This document shows positions 8,658 to 16,528 of a stretch of DNA of 64,000 nucleotides, piece by piece; position 1 is the stretch's first letter; every line of letters begins with the position of its first letter. Under the pieces are notes generated by a model. That model saw only the letters and a program-made list of their open reading frames with translations, made no database searches and was not told the DNA's origin. Source of the stretch: Nitrospira sp. MA-1 (GTDB taxonomy: Bacteria > Nitrospirota > Nitrospiria > Nitrospirales > UBA8639); the NCBI GenBank assembly GCA_032139905.1, contig JAQJDB010000004.1:294918-358917 (forward strand), read 5' to 3'. The position numbers and the translations under genes were made by a program.

Positions 8658-9095
8658 CTATCGTTTGCAGGGCTTGGCATCCGCATCGGCTTGGTGCGGG
8701 ACCTTTCGAAAATCGAACATAAAACCATCTGAGCTTTTCAGTTGGAGTTGATGACCAATGAAGGCATACCGGAGGATGACTGTTTCACCTTCCGGCTCAG
8801 TCAAAAGGAGGGTGTGGTCTTGGACACGATAGGTTCCGAAGTGGCAAACCTCTTGAGGGGCAAGCCACACAAACCCACCGGCCTGGTCAAAGATAAGGGT
8901 GATAGGTTTGTGCCGGTCGTCGCCCAGAGTCTCAGTAAAGAAGGGCGACGGATGTGTCATTTCTGCACTCACCCACGACCCTGTCAATACCAGGTCCTGG
9001 GAGGCACAGGCAAAAAGGCCGACCCCCCACCATATGGTTAATATGACCCAGAATCGGCTCAGTGATAGCTGTCCCTGTTGATTGGAATTCATCAT
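8658..9095 (-). CDS. Small lipoprotein, unknown function
   Basis: A 145-residue protein with a hydrophobic signal ending in a lipobox (GLFAC), followed by a beta-rich domain (LTGSWVSAEM, ITLIFDQAGGFVWL, FGTYRVQDHTLLL). The pattern resembles small lipocalin-like or META-like barrels, but I cannot assign a family. The ATG at 9095 is chosen because only it puts the lipobox at the usual distance; the upstream in-frame extension is basic and unlike a signal. It lies directly before the EF-hand gene. Confidence 0.65.
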   Translation of the reverse strand: MMNSNQQGQLSLSRFWVILTIWWGVGLFACASQDLVLTGSWVSAEMTHPSPFFTETLGDDRHKPITLIFDQAGGFVWLAPQEVCHFGTYRVQDHTLLLTEPEGETVILRYAFIGHQLQLKSSDGFMFDFRKVPHQADADAKPCKR

Positions 9096-9136
9096 CTTTT
9101 TCTCTGACCGGATGCGTGTTCTTGTTCTAAGTCCGA

Positions 9137-9757
9137 TTACTTCTGTGAGAAAAGACGTGTCCAGAGCGGGGCGAGGAACCAGAAGGCAATCGCTCCATTG
9201 ACGCTGTTGAAAGAGATGAGGATAGAACCTATCGCGAAAAGTGGTGCGGGGTACATGGCCCACAAGTTCGGGTTCGTCCAGAGCTTGGGAGCACCCTCCA
9301 GATGCCAATCGCGTTTGGCGGCCACATACTGGTGGAGGATAAGTAAGGAAAAACTGGCCAGACCAAGAGTTGAGGAGAAAATGATGACCGCAACGGCATC
9401 TTCTTCGTAATGTCCGAGCAACGAGGCCGCGTACGGGATGAGGGATACAAACATCAGATGAACAAAGTTTAACCAGAATGTCTTTTCATCGCATTTCCCA
9501 ATGTGCTTGAGAATCCAAAAATTCCGCATCCACAGAAACGCCGCCATATAAAAACTGAGTATCCAGGCAGCAAAGTTTGGGATCTGCTCCTGCAGATCGG
9601 AAAGAAGCTGTCCTGTGGTCAGTCCAGGAGTTTCCGGCACCTTCAGATCCAGCACCAGAAGCGTGATCACAATTGCGTACACACCGTCAGTGAGGGCATT
9701 GAGCCGTTCCAGTGAGGTGAGATGGCCTAAAAAAATCCCTCTGCTCCAATTCCTCAT
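9137..9757 (-). CDS. TMEM175-family (DUF1211) putative potassium channel
   Basis: A 206-residue integral membrane protein with about six membrane segments. The N-terminal signature RLNALTDGVYAIVITLLVLD followed by LKVP matches the TMEM175/DUF1211 pore helix, where the first-helix leucine/isoleucine ring sets potassium selectivity. Bacterial members form tetrameric potassium-permeable channels of about this length. Start at ATG 9757; the ribosome site is weak. It is on the minus strand, 40 bp upstream of the lipoprotein/EF-hand pair. Confidence 0.82.
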   Translation of the reverse strand: MRNWSRGIFLGHLTSLERLNALTDGVYAIVITLLVLDLKVPETPGLTTGQLLSDLQEQIPNFAAWILSFYMAAFLWMRNFWILKHIGKCDEKTFWLNFVHLMFVSLIPYAASLLGHYEEDAVAVIIFSSTLGLASFSLLILHQYVAAKRDWHLEGAPKLWTNPNLWAMYPAPLFAIGSILISFNSVNGAIAFWFLAPLWTRLFSQK

Positions 9758-10149
9758 ATGCGTGTGGTGTCCATGAAAATGAGTAGACTCTCAGACCTTT
9801 TTGATCTTGAGCATCCAAGAGTGTGAGTGACGTATTGTATGACGTTGAAGGGGCTGCCCGGCTGACGGAACCGATGAAAAATTCTAACGCAACTTGGAAA
9901 ATATTACCTCAAAGAAGACGACGAGTGCCACTCCGATCGTCCCCCGATTGTACGGATATTCCCCAAAACCATCGGTGCAGGCAAAGAGGAGGATCAAGAG
10001 AAACACATTAAGAGGGAATAGCGTGAGAAGTTCAAGCCTGAAGGCATGCCGCGATAAAGGCTGGTCAGGGGGTCGACAGGAAACATAAGACCAAAAAGGC
10101 CTGGACCGCGTTCAATCCCCCTTTACCGAAATGGTCAATTCCTTTCTCA
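9758..10149. other. Intergenic, possible decayed coding DNA
   Basis: No intact gene. On the minus strand around 9895-10040 a hydrophobic stretch (NVFLLILLF, then GEYPYNRGTIGVALVVFF) is open but has no start codon or ribosome site. It could be the remains of a small membrane protein. I cannot support more. Confidence 0.3.
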
Positions 10150-10594
10150 GGTGAAGTGTCCAGGCTTAGAGTGTTTGGGTTTGTGATCGCTTTTCCCATC
10201 AATGTGCTGTTCGCTTGGCTCATGGAAATGAAACTGCCGTAGCTCATACTTTTGACCATTGAACAGAAACATACTGCCTGGCATATAGTTCACCTGGACG
10301 GTATGGCGGTTGTTGACCACATGGACAGGCGATGACTGATAATGGAACAACAAGGATGACGGAACTTCGGGCCCCTGAGAAGTTTAGACCTGGATAGGGG
10401 ATTGTTCACGACCTATTTCGCATACAGGTATCCTATATCCCCCAATGCTCTGGACCATCGATGCCCAGGTAATCCCAATGGGCCTGATGTGCAGGGTTTT
10501 TCGCGGAAGCCGGGATGTCTTCAGCTCTGGATATTCCGGACGGACCACCTATCAACACCAACCCTCCTAGCAAATAGACACAAGGTCCCCTCAT
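10150..10594 (-). pseudogene. Broken alpha-carbonic anhydrase
   Basis: Remains of a periplasmic alpha-class carbonic anhydrase. A signal-like N-terminus (MRGPCVYLLGG) leads to the family start HWDYLGIDGPEHWG. A one-base expansion in a C5 run (10439-10443) then shifts the frame. The next frame continues CEIGREQSPIQV, reaches a TAA stop (10384-10386), and resumes as TSQGPEVPSS, VVNNRHTVQVNY and ELRQFHFHEPSEQH. That last motif holds the first two zinc histidines. The C-terminal half, with the third zinc histidine, is missing. Three independent lesions make this a clear pseudogene. Confidence 0.85.
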
Positions 10595-10773
10595 CAGGAA
10601 AAAGAAAGAGATGGTCACCCGATTTTCCCGAAACTTTTCAGGTCTTTTCATGTGAGTGGCTTGAGACCTCAATGAACGACAGTTTTCCCGTGAACGAGAG
10701 GAGCTGCCTGACCCGACTGCCTGATCACCGTAAACGATTGGATCCTCCCTCCGGTGTATCGACAATAGGAAAT

Positions 10774-11811
10774 TCATCTACCCGAGGATTCGGACGTCGA
10801 CCCATCGGGGTTATGCATGTGAAGCGGATAGACGGTCTTCCAATCCTGTTTCATGTCCACCACCGTCCACCTTTTGCTTTTTGCTTCGTCAAGTGCCTTA
10901 TCAAGATGGCCGATGGATGACTTGCGGTCATAGGCCCATTCACGTTCAGGGTCGGTGTGGTGGATGAGAGCCATGAAGCGCGCTCCGCTCCCGCTCGCCG
11001 TCCACTGGAGCATTTGAAGATCGCCGTCCGAGTTGCCGAAGGCAAGAATGGGTTTCCGTCCGATGTGTGTTTGAATGCCGACAGGTTTACCGTCCTTGTC
11101 GTCAATGAAATCGATTTCAGGAAGTTTGACGAGCATCGGATGCCCGTCACGTACCGCATACTTCAGCTTGCCGCTGCTGCCGACGACCTGTTCGGGTGGG
11201 ATTCCATACACCTGCTCCGTCCACGGCCGCATGAATTCAATTCCGCCGCCCGAAACAATGAACGTCTTGAAACCATTCGTCCGAAGATACGCCAGCAACT
11301 CCAACATGGGCTGATACACCATTTCACTGATCAAACGTCCAGTCTGCGGGTGCTTCGCGGTCGAAATCCAGTCTTTCACGGTTGCCTCGAACTCATTCGT
11401 CGTCATCCCCGCGTGGGTGGCCATGACGATTTTGAGGATTGCGTGTTCACCGCCAGCCAGAGCGCCCTTTACATCCCCTTTGAGCAGAGAGGCGAACGGC
11501 TCCGTGGTTTTCCATTCGGGATGTTGTGGCGCGAGTGCTTTGACGCGGTCAAGTGCAAAGAGTAATTGGAAGTACATGGGCTGTTCCGCCCAAAGAGTGC
11601 CATCGTTGTCAAATACCGCAATGCGAGCAGCTTCAGGGACAAAGTCGGGACCTGGCGTGGTGACACGTTTGACGAAATCCACGACCGCCTGTTTGTTCAT
11701 GCCGTCGTTCCAGGATGGGAGATCCTCTGCGGCATAGAGCAGGGTTGGGGAAATCATCGCGATGCAAAAGAACGCGGCGGCAACGAAAGTATGGGTATGG
11801 TTGGTTTTCAT
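10774..11811 (-). CDS. Exported HAD-superfamily phosphatase
   Basis: A 345-residue periplasmic haloacid-dehalogenase-type hydrolase. A signal peptide (cleaved near LLYAAED) is followed by motif I DNDGT (residues 68-72, nucleophile Asp68), motif II IVSGGG near 185, and motif IV GNSDGD near 257-262, so the core is complete. The class resembles exported phosphoserine-phosphatase-like enzymes; the substrate is unknown. Ribosome site GGAAAGGA lies before ATG 11811. It is the last gene of the minus-strand sulfatase block, 55 bp after a membrane-protein gene. A deleted paralogue lies after the second sulfatase gene at 41.7 kb, suggesting a functional link to sulfatases. Confidence 0.85.
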   Translation of the reverse strand: MKTNHTHTFVAAAFFCIAMISPTLLYAAEDLPSWNDGMNKQAVVDFVKRVTTPGPDFVPEAARIAVFDNDGTLWAEQPMYFQLLFALDRVKALAPQHPEWKTTEPFASLLKGDVKGALAGGEHAILKIVMATHAGMTTNEFEATVKDWISTAKHPQTGRLISEMVYQPMLELLAYLRTNGFKTFIVSGGGIEFMRPWTEQVYGIPPEQVVGSSGKLKYAVRDGHPMLVKLPEIDFIDDKDGKPVGIQTHIGRKPILAFGNSDGDLQMLQWTASGSGARFMALIHHTDPEREWAYDRKSSIGHLDKALDEAKSKRWTVVDMKQDWKTVYPLHMHNPDGSTSESSGR

Positions 11812-11866
11812 CCGGGGTTCCTTTCCGTGATTGAAATGGTGTTTGGACGTGTTCTATTGATCAGGT

Positions 11867-12292
11867 TCATGGGCGTGATTGAAGGCACACGATGCACCAT
11901 ATGGCCAGCACAGTGTGAAGCAGACCTGCAGGCCAAAGACCACTTTTAGAAAGCCCCAAGCCCATGCCCGCATACACAAGGACTGCAACGACGGCGATGT
12001 TGTAGACCAACATCGCCGACACCAACCCTATTGCCGCGTCGCTCTGTCCGTCATCGCGCGCAAACCAGCAGGCGACACCAAGGGAAAAGATCGCGGCTCC
12101 TGCAATGCGAGCCACGATGAGACCGCCATAAGTATCGAGCGGAGCACCAACCAGAATCGCAGCCGGTGTCGATGCGGCGAGGACCAGCGCCAAACCAGTC
12201 CCTGCCTCAAGGATAGCTGTCATGATAAACAGAGATCTGAGTTGCACCGGAAGTGTTTCCAATGAGTGTACAATGGGTTCGCCCGCATCCAC
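11867..12292 (-). CDS. Four-helix membrane protein, unknown function
   Basis: A 141-residue inner-membrane protein with about four membrane segments (MTAILEAGTGLALVLAAS, LIVARIAGAAIFSLGVACWF, AIGLVSAMLVYNIAVVAVL, LLHTVLAIWCIVCL). I do not recognise the family. The start at ATG 12292 lacks a strong ribosome site; a GTG 51 bases downstream is an alternative. It lies between the sulfatase gene and the HAD phosphatase gene on the same strand with short gaps, so it is probably part of that operon. Confidence 0.65.
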   Translation of the reverse strand: MDAGEPIVHSLETLPVQLRSLFIMTAILEAGTGLALVLAASTPAAILVGAPLDTYGGLIVARIAGAAIFSLGVACWFARDDGQSDAAIGLVSAMLVYNIAVVAVLVYAGMGLGLSKSGLWPAGLLHTVLAIWCIVCLQSRP

Positions 12293-12347
12293 CGGAGAGG
12301 CGGATGCGGACTGAACCCTGGACTACAACATCTCAGTCGGCTCGGCA

Positions 12348-13880
12348 TCACTGATGAGAGCCCCCCGTCACGGCTTCCATCACGTGGTCAAGATTGAAGC
12401 TGCCGGGCTTCTGGCGTGGTGGAAATTCGCGGAAACTCTGGAGCCACTTCCCGACGTAACCCGCTGCCGGTGCGAACATGAACATGTGCTCGGCAAACCA
12501 GCGATCGTAGTCCATGCCGATTTCATGGGCATGCTCGAAAGGATCCATGCGCAGATTGGTGAGCATCGGGGCGCGCAGCTTTACGAAGGGCTCCTGCCAG
12601 ACACGTAGTCCGTCAGCGTCCTGCCGCAGGAAGGTCGCTTTCCAGTTCCCATAACGCAGCGCAGCGACGTTGCCGTCGTCGGTCCAGTAGATGAATTCCT
12701 TGCGGGGCCACTGGCCCTCGCCCTTAAGTGCGGACAGGAGGTTGTAGCCGTCGAGGTGCACCTTGTAGGTCATACCGTCGACTTTTCTGCCCTTCAGTAG
12801 ATCTTCCTTGACCGTGGTGTCGCCTGCAGCGGCGAGCAATGTCGGGAGCATATCTTCATGCGCAGCGATGGCATTGATGACCGTGCCGGGTTTGATGACA
12901 CCCGGCCACTTGATTGCGGTCGGCACGCGGTAGCCACCCTCCCATTGCGTGTTCTTCTCCCCGCGGAACATCGTCGTTCCACCGTCCGGCCAGGAGAAGG
13001 ATTCCGAACCATTATCGGTGGAATACATAACAATGGTGTTCTCTTCGAGGCCCAGTTCCCTGAGCTTGGCAAGCACCTCGCCCACGTGGCCGTCATGCTC
13101 GACCATGCCGTCGGCATAAGTTCCCAGGCCGGTCTTTCCAGCAGACTCCTTCTTCAAGTGCGTGAAGATGTGCATGCGGGTGGAGTTCCACCAAAGGAAG
13201 AACGGCTTGTCCGCTTTCTTGGCGCGCTCCATGAAGTCCAGTGCCTTAACGTTCACCTCTTCGTCGATCGTCTCCATGCGCTTCTTGGTCAGGGGGCCGG
13301 TATCCGTGATGCGCCCATCGGCATAGCTGTGAATGACCCCGCGTGGACCGAACCGCTTCTTGAATTCCGGATTTTTCGGATAGTCGGGATGCTCCGGCTC
13401 TTCCTCCGCATTCAGATGATACAGGTTACCGAAAAACTCGTCGAAGCCGTGGTTCGTCGGCAGCATGTCATCGCGGTCGCCGAGATGGTTCTTGCCGAAC
13501 TGGCCGGTCATATAGCCCTGGGCCTTGAGCAACGTGGCGATCGTCGGGTCTTCCTTTTTCATCCCCTCGGGAGCGCCAGGCAGGCCGACCTTCGTGAGGC
13601 CGGTGCGCATGGGCGACTGCCCGGTAATGAAGGCCGCCCGTCCGGCTGTGCAGCTTTGTTGGCCATACCAATCCGTAAACAGTGCGCCTTCCTTTGCGAT
13701 TTGGTCGATGTTCGGGGTCTTGTAGCCCATCATGCCCATGTTATAGGCGCTGATGTTGAACCCGCCAATGTCATCCCCCCAGATGACCAGGATGTTGGGC
13801 TTTTTTTCTTCTGCCTGTGCTGTCAGTCCGCCGAATGCCAGTCCGACGGCCAATGTAAGGCTGGTGAGAAAGACTTTCAT
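12348..13880 (-). CDS. Sulfatase with CTAGR active-site motif (copy A)
   Basis: A 510-residue exported sulfatase/arylsulfatase (alkaline-phosphatase fold). The signal peptide ends at TAQA. Metal ligands are in ILVIWGDDIGG (residues 30-40); the formylglycine motif is C77-T-A-G-R81, in which the usual proline is alanine. GKNHLGD and YSTDNGSE supply the conserved Lys/His and Asp/Asn. Formylglycine at Cys77 would hydrolyse sulfate esters in the periplasm. It lies 127 bp after the second large sulfatase gene and 55 bp before the small membrane protein gene. A close paralogue is at 39.9 kb. Confidence 0.92.
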   Translation of the reverse strand: MKVFLTSLTLAVGLAFGGLTAQAEEKKPNILVIWGDDIGGFNISAYNMGMMGYKTPNIDQIAKEGALFTDWYGQQSCTAGRAAFITGQSPMRTGLTKVGLPGAPEGMKKEDPTIATLLKAQGYMTGQFGKNHLGDRDDMLPTNHGFDEFFGNLYHLNAEEEPEHPDYPKNPEFKKRFGPRGVIHSYADGRITDTGPLTKKRMETIDEEVNVKALDFMERAKKADKPFFLWWNSTRMHIFTHLKKESAGKTGLGTYADGMVEHDGHVGEVLAKLRELGLEENTIVMYSTDNGSESFSWPDGGTTMFRGEKNTQWEGGYRVPTAIKWPGVIKPGTVINAIAAHEDMLPTLLAAAGDTTVKEDLLKGRKVDGMTYKVHLDGYNLLSALKGEGQWPRKEFIYWTDDGNVAALRYGNWKATFLRQDADGLRVWQEPFVKLRAPMLTNLRMDPFEHAHEIGMDYDRWFAEHMFMFAPAAGYVGKWLQSFREFPPRQKPGSFNLDHVMEAVTGGSHQ

Positions 13881-14007
13881 GTTTTCAATTTTCCTTCTGT
13901 TGCCGATGTTACAATTGCACGTTCCTTTTTACTCTGGATGATCTTGCATCGAAAAAAAATCCTTCGTCAGCGATGGAACCCCAATGAACATGTTCATCGG
14001 AGTTGGC

Positions 14008-16449
14008 TCAGTCGGCGATTGCTAACTTATGTCTGGCGGTTGCCTGGCCTCTCTCCTCCGCGGCTTTGTCGGCCTGTTTCATTTCCTTTAAATCGATAGT
14101 CACTTTGTGAATTGATCCAGAAAACCGATAGGGCGCCGGAATCCCATAGTCCTCAACAACAGGCGTTTCCCCATCTTCACCCACATCGGCTCCTTCATCA
14201 GCCGAAAAGATCATGGCTTGTGTATGTTCAACCCGGCCTTGGGCAACTTTCTTCTCATTGACAAAGATCGTTCCCGTTCCTCCCTTGCCCAAACCGCCGC
14301 CGTCATACGCGAACTCGAAACGGATGGAAGCCTTCCCAGCAGGCAGCGAATCATCCGCGGCAATGGTAAAGCGCATTAAGCCAAGGAAGTTGTAGGTATA
14401 GATCGGTTTGCCCTCCCTCAAATACAGGCTCCAGCCGCCGAACCGGCCTGCCTGAGCAAGAACCACTCCATTGACGCTTCCCTCGGGAATCTCCACGTCG
14501 GCCGTGATGGAATGCGATCGGTTTTTGGTGTTGATGAAGACATTTTCCGACATGCCCGTCATCCCCTCGTACACGGAGAGTGACGTCCGTCCGGCCATGA
14601 GATCCGGTCTGCCGGCAAGGGCGGCATTGACGCGCTCGATCGTTCGATCATCAATCGGAAGGACGTGATACTTCACCGCTTCCTCTAAGAACAGGTCCTG
14701 CAACTCTTTGAGTTTGGCGGTATGCTTGTCAGCCAGGTCATTGATCAAACTGAAGTCGGTCCGTGTGTCGTAGAGTTCCCACTTATCCTCTTGAAGAGGC
14801 CGGCGGGGTTTCGATTCCCATGGCGCCCGATGCAACGTCCCCGCCAACCATCCGTCATGATAGATTGCACGATTGCCGAACATTTCGAAGTATTGAGTCT
14901 GGTGGCGGTCTCGCGCCTTGGCGTCATGAAAGCTGTAAAGCAGGCTCACGCCTTCGATGGGAGTCTGAGGAATGCCGTTCACCGCTTTCGGTTCCGGCAG
15001 CCGGGCGGCATCCAGGACGGTCGGGGCGATATCGATCACATGATGCCACTGCGTGCGCAATTCGCCCTTTGCCTTCACCGACTTCGGCCAATGGACGATC
15101 ATTCCGTTCCGCGTGCCTCCGTAGCTCGAGGCAACCTGCTTGGTCCAGGTGAACGGGGTATCTCCCGCAACCGCCCATCCGGCGGCGTAATGGTTGTAGG
15201 TGGTCGGACTTCCAAGATCATCATAATGTTTCAGGATATCTTCTACCTTCTCCTGTAGCCCGTTAAAGTAGGTCATCTCATTGAACATGCCGTTCATTCC
15301 GCCTTCCGCACTTGCCCCGTTGTCGCCGAGGATATAGAAGACGAGGGTGTTGTCGAGCTGTCCCATGTCCGTAATGGCGTCAACCAGTCGGCCGATCTCG
15401 GTATCCGTATACTCGGCAAACCCGGCAAAGACCTCCATTTGGCGAATAAAGAGCTTCATTTCATCCGCTGTCAGCTTGTCCCAATCCTTAATGGCTTCCG
15501 GTTTAGGCGCGAGCTGCGTGCCCTCAGGCACGACGCCCAGTTTGATCTGACGAGCCAGGGTCTCCTCTCGCACCTTATCCCACCCCTGATCGAACCTGCC
15601 TTTGTTTTTGGCGATCCATTCCTGAGGCACATGATGCGGGGCGTGCGTGGCTCCAGGTGCAAAGTACATAAAAAACGGTTTGTCAGGGGTCAGCGATTTT
15701 TGAAATCGCATCCACCTGATGGCCTGGTCGGTCATGTCGGTCATGAAATGGTAGTTCGGATCCTTCGGCACTTCGACCTTGGTCATCCCATCATAGACAG
15801 CCGGTGACCACTGGTTTGTCTCTCCCCCCATGAACCCGTAGAACTTATCGAACCCATTCCGGGTCGGCCAGCGGTCGGTTGGCCCGGATGGACTGACTTC
15901 CCAGGCGGCGGTCTCGTGATTCTTTCCGAATTGCGCGGTGGAGTAACCGTTGTTTCGAAGCATCATGGCCAATGGAGCCACGCTCTCGGGACGTCGGCCG
16001 GTATTGCCCGGAAAGGCCGTCGCGGTTTCCATGATCGAGCCCGTGTTGGTCGTGTGGTGATTCCGGCCCGTCAGAAGCGCGGCACGGGTCGGGGAGCAGA
16101 GGGCCGTGGTATGGAAATGATTATACCGGAGCCCATTATTGGCTAAACGGTCCGCAGTCGGCATTGAAATGGGCCCCCCGAAAGCGCTGGACTGGCCGAA
16201 TCCCAGATCGTCGATGAGCACGATAAGCACGTTTGGAGCGTCTTCGGGCGCTTTCACTTGAAAGCGCGGAGGTGGGGTGGCATTGCGGACATCCAACTCA
16301 GTGACGGGAGGGTATTCCGGCTCGTGAATCGGGAGTACTGTGCGGTCCAGCTTATCTGCGGCCCAGGCAGGAGCACTTACAGCCGCCATGGCCAAAAGCA
16401 TCCCCGTCCGTATGGCGGTATTGATAAAAAGCATTGGGTCTCGTTGCAT
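14008..16449 (-). CDS. Large arylsulfatase with CSPTR motif (copy B)
   Basis: An 813-residue exported arylsulfatase of the long (about 780-residue) class. The ATG at 16449 is chosen because AGGAGAGG lies upstream at good spacing. Signal peptide cleaved near PAWA. Metal-binding VLIVLIDDLGFG is near residues 70-82; the formylglycine motif is C118-S-P-T-R122 followed by AALLTGRNHH. GKNHETAAWE and YILGDNGASAEGG complete the active site. The C-terminal 200 residues form a beta-sandwich-like domain (GVVLAQAGRFGGWSLYLREG). It belongs to the FGE/sulfatase operon, 79 bp downstream of copy C. Confidence 0.93.
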   Translation of the reverse strand: MQRDPMLFINTAIRTGMLLAMAAVSAPAWAADKLDRTVLPIHEPEYPPVTELDVRNATPPPRFQVKAPEDAPNVLIVLIDDLGFGQSSAFGGPISMPTADRLANNGLRYNHFHTTALCSPTRAALLTGRNHHTTNTGSIMETATAFPGNTGRRPESVAPLAMMLRNNGYSTAQFGKNHETAAWEVSPSGPTDRWPTRNGFDKFYGFMGGETNQWSPAVYDGMTKVEVPKDPNYHFMTDMTDQAIRWMRFQKSLTPDKPFFMYFAPGATHAPHHVPQEWIAKNKGRFDQGWDKVREETLARQIKLGVVPEGTQLAPKPEAIKDWDKLTADEMKLFIRQMEVFAGFAEYTDTEIGRLVDAITDMGQLDNTLVFYILGDNGASAEGGMNGMFNEMTYFNGLQEKVEDILKHYDDLGSPTTYNHYAAGWAVAGDTPFTWTKQVASSYGGTRNGMIVHWPKSVKAKGELRTQWHHVIDIAPTVLDAARLPEPKAVNGIPQTPIEGVSLLYSFHDAKARDRHQTQYFEMFGNRAIYHDGWLAGTLHRAPWESKPRRPLQEDKWELYDTRTDFSLINDLADKHTAKLKELQDLFLEEAVKYHVLPIDDRTIERVNAALAGRPDLMAGRTSLSVYEGMTGMSENVFINTKNRSHSITADVEIPEGSVNGVVLAQAGRFGGWSLYLREGKPIYTYNFLGLMRFTIAADDSLPAGKASIRFEFAYDGGGLGKGGTGTIFVNEKKVAQGRVEHTQAMIFSADEGADVGEDGETPVVEDYGIPAPYRFSGSIHKVTIDLKEMKQADKAAEERGQATARHKLAIAD

Positions 16450-16528
16450 ATGTTCTTCCTCTCCTAATTTAAAGATACATCGCTGCATTAGTCTTTACAC
16501 GACGGACTCAGCCGACGTTCACGAGGGG

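Noticed and set aside
9895..10040. Hydrophobic minus-strand stretch that might be a small membrane protein
   Set aside because: No start codon or ribosome site in frame; similarity to any small-protein family is too weak to claim.
12858..14099. 413-codon open frame on the plus strand opposite sulfatase copy A
   Set aside because: It lies antisense to a full sulfatase gene with catalytic motifs, has no ribosome site, and reads as low-complexity Arg/Gly/His-rich sequence typical of shadows in GC-rich DNA.
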